Origin: Quillaja saponaria
Taxonomy: Eukaryota; Streptophyta; Magnoliopsida; Fabales; Quillajaceae
Assembly (NCBI GenBank): GCA_029379385.1
Contig: CM055617.1
Coordinates: forward strand, 9,486,001 to 9,550,000
DNA length: 64,000 nucleotides
Direction: 5' to 3'
In this document: piece by piece, positions 34,898 through 48,200 of the stretch
How positions within the stretch are numbered: the first letter of the stretch is position 1
How the letters are laid out: every line of letters starts with the position of its first letter
The notes under the pieces: model-generated
The model's database searches: none
What the model was told of the DNA's origin: nothing
The model's input: the letters and a program-made list of their open reading frames with translations, nothing else
Position numbers and translations under genes: made by a program

Positions 34898-37800
34898 TCA
34901 CTTTGTTCTACCTCTCTTCTTTCCCTTGATGGTAGCCCCAGGTTGTTTACCTGCAGTCCTACATCCAGCTTTTCTGGGTCGACCAAAAGCCATCTTTGTA
35001 ACAGCTAATGATACCACTGAAGGTGGGGAATCAACATCACTGGTTTTCTTAGGGCCAAGTTGAGCCACAGAAGCAGCATTGCTGTTACTAAGTGCCTTCA
35101 CTAACATTTTGCGGTTAGCTGGTCGAACACTTCTGGGTTTTACAGGAGGACTATGCATAGGAGCTTTGACGGGGAGGTTGGCAGAGCTAGCCTTGCTACT
35201 GAAGCACTTTAATTGCTCTTGCAATCTTTTGGTGATAATGTCTCGAAGAAGTAGAGCAGTTTTGTATTCGCGAGTGCTCTTGGAGTAGAAGACTATAGCA
35301 TTGTTGGCAAGTAGCAGTAAATCCCGGAAAAGTTCTATGGCTGACTTAATGATTTGGCTGCCAATTCTTGATCTTATAGTATCAAAATCCATATGCCGCC
35401 TGATCATTTTCTTGTACCTTCCTCTTTTCTGTTTCAAAAAATGTAAACAACTAGACTTCAAATTATATGACAAGATACAGCACCAAATAAAGGTTAAGAT
35501 CAATTTGTTTTAAGAGGTAAATTGTCATCATAGAGAGCCTAATCATGTTGAGAAGATGCGAGTGCAATGATCATCAAACTTGTCAAGTCAACTGACATGA
35601 GAAACCAACTTAAACAAGAATTAAGAAGCATTTAACATAATCCATACCTGGCTATCAAGCCTTTGCCGAAAAGCAGAGGCGCGGGCGCCTTTATTTTCCA
35701 AAATAGAATCCAAAATCTCCTTTAAACCATCAATTCCATCCCTTCTTAATGTGGCAACCTCACCATCATTGCTTGTTGTACTTCCTTTACATCGGGAAAG
35801 AACATCAGCTGAACCAAAAAAGTCACTTTCTCCAACACTCCCTTCCATGATATTTCTAGTACAATCCTTCCTTTTTCTCTTCCCTCTCCTTTTTCTTAAA
35901 CTCCCTCCTTGTCCTCCATTTACAGTTTGTGCCAATTTCTCAAAGCTTGACATTTTGTCCAGCTCAGAAGAATGAGAAACTTCTGGCATAGTCTCTATCA
36001 CTTCAGCAGAAGTCTGTGAAACCCCTGGCTTAGTCTCCATCACCTTGACTGACAGTGCAGCTTGAATCTGACACTCATGAGACCTATCTGTCCGGGTTTC
36101 ATGTGTAAAACTACCAGCAGATAGTCCATCCTTTGATGTCTCTTTGCTGGAAGATTCAACCCTCTCCAATTTCTGGAAAGGCATAGGTGATTCCAGGTGG
36201 CAGGAAATATACTCAACATGACAATCATCCTCTTTCTCGTTCTTCTCGGCTTTTAACAATTCTAACTTTGATTCCAGAGATCTGAAATAGAAATTAAGTA
36301 AACTATAAATGCAAGCCAGCTGGCAGTAAAAGACAACACTCCTCAAACAATCCAGCAGAATCGAAACAAGGTTTTTAAATTAGCATGTGGCATAGGCTCT
36401 CATCCTTCCTCCCTCCCTCCCTCTCTCTTCTGGGTTCTGAGGATCATATGAGCACAAGGTGTTGAGTTCACATAAATGATAAATAAGAAGAAGCACAATG
36501 CCTAGCGATCTCATACACTTCCCTAAATCCTAATTTTAATAAAATCAAATACTCAAGCTGAGTGACCTGCATCTTTCCAGTGATTATCTCTCATAACCTA
36601 GCTAAGAACAAACTTTTACCACTGAACTATTAGAAAATGTCCTTGAGAAAGGTGACTGATAATCCATGCTACTCTTGTAAGGCTCAAAATGTCAAAGTTA
36701 GCATCTTTGCAGTTTACTCCAACATAATCAGAACTTTGAATCACCAATTCATAGATATTCATCCCTGCAGTACTATAAGATAAATACAAATAAGAATGAC
36801 TCCTCGAACTTTAAGTGAACATTTAATTTAAGAGAGCTGTAAGCAGCTCAGACTTACTACAGTGCAGAAGGTACTTAGTTGCCTTGTCACATACAGCTTA
36901 CATGGGAATAGAAGCATATGTGATATGACTAACCCAATTGAATCTTCAGATTGCTCGAGAGCTTTCTTCAGCTCTGCCATTCGTTTCTTTCGAAGTTCCT
37001 CAAACCAAGCCCTGTGCAGGCTATTTAGTCAGAAAAAAATATATAGCTACATACATAGTAGATATTGGATCAGAATATAAAACTAACTGTTAGCAAGCCA
37101 GAAAATATAAAACTCTACTTACGTGCACCCATAATAGCGATGTTGCAAGTCTTCATATTTGGCTTTACAAACCTGTAAATAAAACACTACATCATTCGCT
37201 ACATTTCTATAGTTTACTATTTATGCATTAGATTAAGTATCTAACCAAAAAGCTAGCAGGAAAACTAATTCCTGGCCAAAGAGTAACACGACTTAACAAG
37301 TGAACATGGATACTCAAGGTTAATTTTATATAGAAAACAAGATTGTAAATTAGAAGTTATCTGACAACTGGAGGAAATAGAGCGTTGTTTATCAGAAATC
37401 ACAACATCCAGTGGAAAGAATTGGGTGATTTCAGCCAACAAAAACTGAAAAAATTAATACAGTACATTACACTACATCAAGCTGTCTCTGTGTATAGTTT
37501 CAAAATAAGGTTGATTAGTGTGATGCTACTGTCATGGAAAACATTTCCATGAACAAATAAATACAAAGCCTGAACTACAGATGCTGTTTAATCAACTTCT
37601 TGAGGTAAAGCGGATGAGGAAACTCAGTTATAGGATTGTATTAGAAAGTTATGTATATCTGATAAGGTACAGATAAATCCAAATACAATATCAAGCAACA
37701 GACCTATTGAAGACAGGCAACAATTCCAGAAAATGATGACAGAGTATAACACATCTATACAGAGGTACTTCAATGACCCACCGGGGAAATGGAAGTTAGA

Positions 37801-38896
37801 ACATGCTATATAAAGCACGCCCCGTAATTCAGAGCTACTTGTTTTCACTTTTACTAATTCATTTTCCTGGCAACTAGTGGAACCACACTAAGGGGGGGTT
37901 TCCTTAATGTTATTAGCCTTTTTGGGTATCCACCAATTCATTCTCAAAACTTGATGCATCCTGTGCTGATTAGTAACTGCATAATATGTGGTTTTGCTAA
38001 AAAACAGAACAAATTGAACAAACTGATGTGTACCACTTCACAATTCACGAATGACCATATGCCAGTCATGGCTCCTACCAAGTGCTTTATTTTATCACCG
38101 GGGAACAAGTGTCATGTGGAAGACACAAATTTTGAACAAGACACGTGTTATCCACCAAATACTGACCCTAGTATCTAAATTCTTTTCTTTATATTCCTCC
38201 TTGCTTATTATTTTAGTAAAAGACAACTTTCTTCTCCAAATGGTTTGGTATACGTTAGAACTTAGAACTCATAAAAGGGTGAAATATTTTCCTTTTTCCT
38301 TGTAGTCTTGTAGAAGAAGTAAAAGAACAAAATGGGTAAACCATTTGATTCACTACCAATACTACTATTAGAATAAACTGAATAGTAGTCTACACAACAA
38401 GGTAGTCTGTTGTTCTTCACAAAATCGCAACCCTCCCATCCAAATTTTGAACGTTAGACCTCAAAAAATAATTTTTTAAAATAATTATTCTACGCAAGCA
38501 TGAAATTTTAGAAAATAATAGTAATAAGAAATGCTATTACCAAACATGCCCTACTAATATTAATTAATATGTCCCAAATATGCCTTCAAATGGAGGGCAA
38601 AATAATAGACATTTACGTCTGACGTCTCAGGTATTAATAAGACAAGGGCAATATGTAGGGCCTGAATAGTAAATATTTTACAAATACAAAGGTAATATAA
38701 GAAAACTAAAAACTAAAATTCTATTTTTTTTTGGGTATTTTACCTCAGGGGTAAAACTGTACGGAAAAACTGTTCTTGCTCGGAGCTCGGCGGCCACGGA
38801 GTTCCAGTCTCGGGTCCCGTGCCGAAGAACAGCCCCACCAAGGAGGAGCTCCTCCCATGTACCCCACCTCCCCTCTATCAGCTCCGTTACCATCAT
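34898..38896 (-). CDS. SANT/Myb-like and bromodomain chromatin protein, 5 coding exons, 481 aa
   Basis: Coding exons 5' to 3': 38744-38896, 37123-37172, 36934-37011, 35648-36281, 34898-35428; junctions are GT..AG and in frame (1446 nt). The protein begins MMVTELIEGRWGTWEELLLG, and this is the first in-frame ATG. Residues 9-75 form a SANT/Myb-like module (WGTWEELLLGGAVLRHGTRD, FTPEVCKAKYEDLQHRYYG). A coiled coil follows at about 80-120 (FEELRKKRMAELKKALEQ, SLESKLELLKAEK), then a low-complexity acidic/Ser region and a basic patch KRRGKRKRKD. The bromodomain at about 275-375 includes IDGLKEILDSILENK, YKKMIRRHMDFDTIRSRI and FRDLLLLANNAIVFYSK. The tail has an AT-hook-like GRPRK (about 454-458) and KKRGRTK. 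It matches plant DNA-binding bromodomain-containing proteins, presumed nuclear chromatin regulators. The Asn expected to bind acetyl-lysine is not at its usual place. Confidence 0.92.
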
Positions 38897-39300
38897 CTTC
38901 CACGTGTATGTCCCAGATTTAAAAACCACCACCACCACCCTACAGACGGAAAATATAACGCCTTTGGGGAATCGGAAAACCACGGCGGTAAAGGCAGTTT
39001 TGAAGGGAAATGAAAAGGTGGTTTTGGTTGGTTATTTTCTACGAGAATGTTTTTCTCTCTCTTTCATTCTGTCATATTTTTTTTTTTTCAACCAAAAAAA
39101 TAAAAACAAGGTAAGCGTGAGACAAGGGGTTGACGGATTCTAATTTCTCGAATTGAAAGGTTGAAGCAAAGGAAAATGAGAAAAACATGGAGGAAGGAAC
39201 AGTGAATTCGAAACACTCTGTTTCTCTTTTCTCTCTCTATCCGTGTGTTTCTCTCACTATATCAGCTTGTTTATATACAGGGACTCATCTGAAATGACGA
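38897..39300 (-). promoter_or_regulatory. 5' UTR and core promoter of the bromodomain gene
   Basis: On the minus strand TATATAAA (39270-39277) is a good TATA box; about 30 bp downstream begins a GAGA/purine-rich leader (about 39240 to 38897). No in-frame ATG precedes the chosen start. Confidence 0.5.
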
Positions 39301-42080
39301 TTATACCCCCAAATCATTTTGGTATTCTTTGTTCAAATTGCGCGCCTCTTTTTCCTTTTTTTTTCACTCAACAATTTCATCTATTTAAAGAAAACAAAAA
39401 TGATGTTGTGAATGATATTACAGATTTTTTTGCGGAAGTTTTTTTTACAACAGATTTGAAATTTTAATAATGTTTATGAAGAAAATTCCAAGTTTCTTTA
39501 TTCAAATTTTTTTCACGTTGATGACAACTAAAACTCATTTATATGATTTTAATTTAAGGTCTTATAAAGACTTTTGATTAGAACTAAGTAATTTAATGAT
39601 CTCATATTATTTGACTTTATGTTAATTTATTCAAAACTAGAAGAAAAGAAGCCAAAACTGTTTTCATAATGTTTATGAAACTAATTAATTACATGGACAT
39701 GGCAATAACTAATTCCAATTTGAGTTAATTTTTCTTTTTAATTAATAACTCTATGTATCAAACTTTTGATTATACTACAACTACATAGTTGAAGATTTTA
39801 ATACATGATGGTGGTGCCTTAAGAATTTTGATGCTTCAAAATTAAGAGCATATTGTTATATATATATATATATATGTATACCCACTACATGAACTTTAAT
39901 ACTTGTTGCTTCACACTTTTTGTAACTCAGAAAGCAGAGAACATTATTCCACCATTCATCAATTCAATTTCCTGGAAGTAACAACATGAATGTGGTGTTT
40001 CATTCACTAGATACAACTTTTTTGCATCTGTTGATCACCTTCATGTCTATGGTCTTTTCACCTCATTCATTTATCAATGATCACATTCACCTGACAAGTG
40101 TTTGGTTTGGCCTAGCTTTGACTTTGTAGGTAATGGGATGAAATAATTTGTGTTTTACAAGTGGGAAAAATTAGTAGCACACTTGTTTTAGCCAAGTGGC
40201 ACTTTCCATGCCACGTATCTATGTTTAAAATTTCCTTGTTGGAGCCTAATCATTGATGGTTGATGGTTCTCTCTCCCTTTCATATTTCCTAGGACAAAAG
40301 CATTCATTGAAAGAAGTTGATTGGCTACAAAAGAAAACAAAAGGTTTGATTCATTAGGCAACTTGGCTTTCCCAATCTCCATACTCTAGTACAATATCAC
40401 TTGAACAACATGATGCATGACAGCCTTTATATATACTAGAACAAAGAAGGTCAGAAGAAAAATGATATATTTCATTGAATATCCATGATGTATAGTATAT
40501 ACAACCAACAGGGAGTTGGTGAGGAGCTTTCAGAATGCAGAAAATTTAGTTGCACAGATTGCTACTTCATCCTTCATCCTTCAGGCATCTATATCTATGG
40601 TGTTACTGGTGAGGAAAATGATTTAGCATGACTCACAAAAATTTCATTGTACAGCACTCTCTCATATGAACGTGAGCAAGAGATGACAGCAAAATATGTA
40701 AAAGCTTCATATTTTACGTAAATATTCTGTATAAGAAAGAGTGTCAAGCCAAGCCACTTCTTTGTACAATTTGGCAGGACTTCATTTGAGTGACAGCCAT
40801 TGTTATGATTCTTGAAGAAACTAGATTTAACTCCCGAGCATATTTTGCTAATAGACCACCCCTCCTGCATCAGAAAATTTGAGGGAAAGAAGAAAAAGAA
40901 ATAACTGAATATATATAGAACACCCTTTGCTCAACTCAGAAGGCCAAAAGCATCGGGTAGATGACAATCTCCACTCTCCATTAATTACTTAAAAGAATGG
41001 TATAGTGTGGGAAAGTACTGAAATGTCAGAATAAATCCTCATAAAGGTAGTGGAGATATTGGGAAGCAAAAGCTTGATTACTTCAGCCTACCTGATGCAG
41101 AATATAGAGAATCTGGTATATACATAGGATGGATGCTGGGAAAATACACTGAAAACATGAACAATCCACACATTTACATAGTTTAGAAAACCTAAAAACT
41201 ATTCCTTTTTTTCTTTTCGTATCAAGTTTAGTAAACCTAGATATAGATATAAATAGTTTTTTTTAGTATACTACAATAAATAAATAATTATTGTTTCTCT
41301 AATGTTCATCTTAAATCGTTACTTGGTCCATTTTTATTCATTAAACATCTCTTTGGGTTTTGGAAAAAGGATTGAGTGATAATACCTTAACGTGGGCCCC
41401 AAGAGTCGATGCCTTGTGGACAACAAATTAATGAAGTGTTTAGCCAACTTAACTACAATTAGTTGACAATAATTTTAATATAAATTTTTCTAACAAATAT
41501 CTTTAAGACACTTATTAAGTAATAAATATAAATAAATTTTATTATTTATTATTATAATTAATTATAATTTCAGTATTATATAATAAATAATTTATTATTT
41601 TCAAAATGTTTCAAATTTTAAATCCATATTTATTATAACTTATCAATTATACTAGTTAAAAAAACCTTTTTAATATATGCATGTGTAATGGTTTAATTAA
41701 TGTAAGCAATCCAATTATTTTTTGCAAAAGAAAAGTCTAGAATAGTGGTTTAACAAAAAGAGAAGATTCATTGGCGTGGGACCAGACCATTGAAATGCCA
41801 AGCATTCCACCGTTCAGTTCGGAGAAAGAGGTCCACCCAAAGACAACAGAGAAAATCAAAACTAGAGCCTAAAGAAAGAGGACGTAAATCTTCAAGCAAA
41901 ACAATCACTTTAACACAGAATTCCATGGATCATATTGGACACAACATACTATATATCCACTCTCATACCACAACACTAAATCAGATTAACATGAACAAAT
42001 TGGAAAAAAAATGGTAGCTACATGGAAATTAGACACTAAAATAAAATATAACACTAATTCATAACAAATAACTCCATAAA
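39301..42080. other. Intergenic region, no gene recognised
   Basis: AT-rich DNA with an (AT)n run near 39860. The segment 40440-41160 is slightly less AT-rich. It holds a 91-codon minus-strand frame (40595-40870) without family resemblance, so a non-coding transcript or an unrecognised terminal exon cannot be excluded. Nothing else is supportable. Confidence 0.4.
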
Positions 42081-42253
42081 TTGAAATAATATTGGCACCT
42101 CGCTAAAAAAAACATAAGAATGAACAGGAGAAGTCCAGAAAAATTAGTAGCTACTTCTCTATCTTTTTCTCTTTTTTTTATACAATAAGAAACCTCCCTT
42201 TTACTGATTAACAACTGAGATGTTGCTTATCTGATTAATAGGCTGAGGTTTGT

Positions 42254-45200
42254 CTAAATCATTCGTAACAGATCCAGGACGACTTCAGACATTGCTGGCC
42301 GGAATTCTGGTTCCCGCTGGTGACATAGTAAATAACAGATTCGTCATATATGTAAAAGGGTGATGGAAAGAAAATCATAAATTGCTATTTTACAGCCAAA
42401 TTAAAACGCAAGAATATGATAAATCACACAAGTTGTATCAAATATCAAATATAGGCCATTCCTTTACACCAACTCAAAATCTTCCCTCTTTTTACATTTG
42501 ACTTGCATCCCATATTTACTCAACTCTACTCGGCTTTAAATCCTATATTAATTGATGTTGGCTATATTTAACTTGCATATAACATCATCTGCAATATTAA
42601 AACTATATAAATTATATTTACCGTGAAATGACATAGCAGCTCCATAAAAGGGCCACTACTAGTGACACCAATTATTAGTCGAGGCATGCTACTCAAACTA
42701 ATAAAGTATCTACATAATTAAAAAAGATTTTCACTTGTAAATAACTCTTTCTGTTCTTTTTTTAACTCAATCTATTGCTACAGAAGCTCAGACATGCTTA
42801 CTTTCTTACATCTAAGCTCAACTGTCTTCAAATTATTCTGCCACCCACTCAATGGGATTTTTTTCTGGACATATTCTGTATTAGATATATGTAGCTACAC
42901 ATTTTTCGAACTATACAAAAAACTTCTAGAAGACTTCAATAGCCTGGTATTAACTAAAGTTGGCTAAATGAATCCTTAACCAAAACTAATTGGTATTGTC
43001 TTTAGTCATTCTCTCCTATATAGGGCTCCATCCAGTGCAACTAACAATGCAATATATGTCAAAACACGCCATGATTGAAGAAACAGCTAAGAAAAGGGTT
43101 GCAATACACAACAGAGAAGTCTCCAGCTTTTTGGTAGGAGTTAGGCAGAAAAGTCACCTGTATGCATGAGGAAATAATATCTGCAAAACGAGACAAGGAT
43201 TTCAGAGGATAGGCTCCATTTAAGGAGGGGTCAACCATTTTTGATAACGCATCAATATCATGAAGCTGAGGAACTGCCCATCTCACCAGTAATTGCTGCG
43301 CTCGAGGGCGTAGTCTGCAATGACAATGTGTTATCTTAGAAAACTCAAAAATCTCACCAGGCACCCACAAGGACTGTTCTGGGACAGAAGAGAAGTATCT
43401 ACTTATAAATGGAATTGCTAACCTGTCAAAGGACTTTCGGCCAGTGAGCAGTTCTAACATTACAACCCCAAAGCTATAGACATCACTCTGCTGAGTGTAA
43501 CTTCCCAACTCAAATTCAGGTGCACTATAACCATAAGCAGTGAGGAGACGTCCTGACTTCTGAGTGTAAATGCACCAATATTAGCCAGATGCTCAACATC
43601 AGAAAGCCAGCCTTCTAAATCAGGCATGTAGAGTTTGCCCCATCTTACCAGATAAAATTTTCATTTGTAAAAATAAGGCATTATTTAGCTTACTAATGAA
43701 TAGCACACATTTCTTAGCCCCTTAATCTTAGGCCCTTACCATTACACTGAACAGTTTTTCTTTTACATACTCAAATTTTGTCGGTGACAATATGCATCAG
43801 GAGTTAAGATTCAGGTGATTTAGTTGGCTATTGGTTCTCTAGCATCATATTTTAGTTGAACCCTAATTTTTCTGAAAAGTTCATTACAGAGAATTCTGGA
43901 ACCTATTAGGCAGAAAAAGAAATACTATTTTAATATAAATTAAAAGGAACTGCAGCTCCAACTCATATTATATACACCCTCAACAAAGTTCAAAGCTTTA
44001 AGCAAGTATAGGGGAAATGAGTACCACGGAGAAGCAAAGCAAGTATAGAGGAAATGAGTATCACGGAGATGAGAATGTTAAGGTGGGGGTGTGGCAATAT
44101 GAAGACATGCTAAGAAATGAAGACATTCAGTAAAAAGTAGAGCCGTAGAGGTAGCCCTAATTGAAGTGAAGATGATGGACTATTGTTTAAAATGGTTTGG
44201 GCATGTGCTGCATAGAGATGCAAATGCTCCAGTTTGTTAAGTGTGACAGTATTCAAGTAGTTAGGGAGAAGAAAAAAAAAAACAGAAGACTGTGAAAAAA
44301 AAAGGACATGGGTAAAAGAGGTTATAAAGATATAGGTTTAAAAGAGAATGTAGCCATGGATCGGATTGAATGAAGGAAAATAATTCATATGGATGACACC
44401 AACTAGATTTGTGATGATCCATATAGCTGACTACAATTGTTTGGTATAAGGCTTGTTCTTGTTGCTGTTATATTGGTTACCTCCTTGAACACTCCCAACA
44501 CTTTTCAGATCAAATATCATATTAAAGTAAAGGGGAAAAAAGACATTACAGTGTCAAAAATGGATGTTAAAGTCCCTCTGAGAATCAGGAAATTAAACAG
44601 GATTTGGACATCAACTCTCGCCTTTAAGCATAGACCAATTTCACCAACCTATGTCAACACCCCTTAAACAAAGGTTGCATCTCATGATTAGCTTTGTTAA
44701 ATTTAGTAACCAACCACAAAAAACCTTGCTGCATGGTTATCCAATTTGATATTTATGTTCCATTATGTTAAATAGCACGCCAGGAATGACTGAATACACA
44801 AATTTAAACCATGAGTTACATCTTCAGAATCATTTAAAACTGTAAGCATGTGTTGGTAATAGCTAAGGGATTAAAGCATTATACCTGACCAGCAGAGCCA
44901 GATGACAGTAAAGGAGCCAATCCACAATCAGATACACGTACTTCAAGCTCGTCAGTAAGGAGGACATTGCAAGACTTTAAATTTCGGTGGACAATGGGTG
45001 GCTGAAATCCCTCGTGCATATACCTTAACCATGAAAGAGTATAACTGATTAACAGTTTGACATGGGTGGAATGAAAACAACAAGAGTCTCAACATAGTAG
45101 TGAACCCCATAAGAACTTTACATTGAATGGTCACCCCAGGTTCAGATGATCCCATGTAAACAAGAGTCTGAGCATAGTAGTGAACCATAGACCATAACAA

Positions 45201-48200
45201 CTTTATATTGAATGGTCACCCCAGGTTCAGATAATCAAATCATTAAATATATAATAAAACAAAACACAAGGAAGCTCCTTGCACTACTGCACAATTGCTG
45301 GGCTATATGGCCCTCATAGTGGAACTATAAAAGACACAAAAAACACATCAGTAACCTCGTAACAAATACAAACATTTTTATCTGTCTGTATATTCAATTC
45401 CTTTCAGCATACATATATTAACAAAGATTTAGATTTCAAGAGTTGGTAGCTAAACTTACTCTAATGCTCGTGCAGCTCCAAGTGCCACCCGGATGCGTGC
45501 ACTCCATGAGAGTTTTTTGTGGATTTCATTATCCGCGTGCAGGGCATCATAAAGTGTCCCTTTCGGACAATACTCATACACTAGCAGCCGTTGACCATGC
45601 TCAGCGCAGTAACCCACAAATTTCACAACATTAGCATGCTGAATTCTGGTGATAATATGCACTAGTTCAAGAAATTCTTCATGACTCTGCCCCTTAGAAG
45701 CAGCTGTGTCCATATTCTTCACTGCCAATAGCTAAAACAAAATATGTATATAAATACATAAACATTTACAAAGATTTTAACAATCTGAAGCACCAGCTCT
45801 AGTGCAGTTCATACAACAGCCATTGCACAAGCAAGGAAGCTAGGAAAGAGATATGATAAGAAGTCATATCAAGCATACAAGGAAGAATAAAAAAAATTCT
45901 GCATATTGAATATGACGATGCTGTCTAGTAAGTTAACAGATGTATAGGAGTGGGTGCATGTGCGATATATGTCTCTCTGAGTGAGATGGAGGGAATCAGT
46001 ACTGGTAAGTGGTAACTGATGTGCTTTTGCAAACTGAGTGGAATACAGCTATTTTGAAAACTCGCATGGTATTTCTTATGATGGAACATAAACAATTTAG
46101 AAAAATGACAAGTGCATGAAACATGAGGCAGCAAACAATGTATACATAATTTTCAGTATTCCCCCCCCCCCCCCCCCCATCCCACAAAAAAAAAAAAGAG
46201 AGAGATAAATGCCCCCTTCATGCGAAAGATAAAAAGAAGAAACCCACATATCCACACACACATCAGTAGCAGCAAGGAAACAAATGGTCACACACTAGCA
46301 ATCTGTTGAGGTGGGAGGAACAACCAAGTCTGAGGAGCCCCATAATGGTCCCAGTAAAGAAGTTCAAATCAAATCAGAAGAATTATACCTTTCCATCAGG
46401 AAGCTCAGCCCTGTAAACACTGCCAAGTGTGCCTTCCCCTATACAGTGTTCCTGAGAAAAACTGTTAGTATACTGCTGAAGTGATGCAACAGTGTAAACT
46501 TCAATGGAACTTGGGTTCAAGTAGTTCGCAGGTTGTCTTCCTGCAGTTATAGTAGGTATAGTCAAGATTTACATTGACCTTTTCAACAAGTAAAGAGTGG
46601 GGGAGGAGGTAACGGGCTGGAGGGATGAAACATTGGAACCCAGTCTAACTGATAGCTTTTCTTGCCTGAAGAGGCTGCAGCTACTTTTTTAATATGCATG
46701 TCCTCTTCATCCTGCAACTTTTGAATTGAATCCATTCTTTTATTTTCTTTCACAGTCGCTTCTCTTTTAACTGCTACAAGAGTTCAATTAGCTATTTTTC
46801 AAGTTTTTGAAAAAGAAAAAAAATAAAGCAAGAGACAATGAGCTTCAACTAAATCTGATTTCATTTAACTTTCTCCAAATGATTAGTTGCTTCAAAAGGG
46901 GATTCACCATTATGAGGATTCTCTGGTGGTCCCTTATACACACCAACACCAAGCCTCTTAGCATTTCGGTTCTGTAGCCTTCTTCTGAAGCACCTGAACA
47001 TAAAAGCAAAGAGTCCCAATGCAAAAAATGTTAGAACCCCTGCCACAGCAATCCAGATGATCCTCTTAGCTGTGAAAGATTTCCTAGCATTTGTGATGGT
47101 AGGTGTATGTGACTCAGAAGGTCCATTTGCCTGTTTCCAAGGTACTTCTTCTGAAGATGGCGGCCCAGCAACAGGTGAAGGGGATGCAGCTGGGGGTGAT
47201 GGAATAATAGTGGTATTAAAGGGATTTCCATCTTTTCTGAAAGAAAGTGCCACTGTAATTAGAATGAACAAGAGAGCTGAAAAGAAGATTGTACAAATCG
47301 ATAAATAAATAAATATATATATATATATATATATGTAGTTATATAACACATGCATAGCAACCAAAGTAGGAACAAATTTTGAGACTATCTGTGAAGGTAT
47401 AATTACAATATACAATCTTAAGATTTGGAATAGAAGTCCAGAATTACATCATTCTTTGTCTTGGAAATAAACTACAATACCATTTCCAATGTAGACTACT
47501 CTAAGTTCAAAATGATAACAACTACGTCCATGATTCGAAGCAAGGGATAATGACTTTGGAAACTGACAAGTGAGAACTATGCACAAAAAACAAATTGATA
47601 CTCCCGTTGTAGTGCTAGTGCCTCTTTTCCTTTTTTTAGCATCCAAAAGTTATAGTAACTATGCAGAAGTTGTGTATTACATTACTTACTCTTCCACATT
47701 ACCCTGTCAATTCAAGTTCAAAACATTTGATTGGGAGTAATTCCAACAATGTTCTTCTTTTCTTTGTTGGCAAGATTAAAAAATACCTTATAATTTACAC
47801 TCCTTAAACTTTGTACTTTTAGCAAAGGGGCTATCATTTTGGGGGCAGAGAGTACTATAGCAAATAAGCATCTATATGTGGCTTACCTGAAATTAGGAAT
47901 ACCCAACAACTTTGGAGGGATTGGCCCAGAAAATTGATTTTTCTCTACATTTCTACATAAGAAGGAAGTAATGAAATTGTTATTTATTTAACTCAGAAAA
48001 TACTTTCCACTCAGTAGTACAAGATTGAATATGCAATTTACATAAGCAAACACACACATAAAATTTAAGTTATATGTGGTAAGATGCATACAGATCCTGA
48101 AGGGGGAGATCCTGTAAAACATATAGGGTTCCAGTAAGTTGATTGTTTTGCAAGCGTCTGCCCAAGTAAAAGAGTTGAAGTCAAGTGTGAAACATTCTAG

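Noticed and set aside
40595..40870. 91-codon minus-strand frame as a possible gene
   Set aside because: No recognisable domain, and no partner exon with matching splice phase could be found; kept only as a note on the intergenic region.
47449..47646. Minus-strand frame of 65 codons in the receptor-kinase gene
   Set aside because: It lies in an intron, and the exon phases before and after already join without it.
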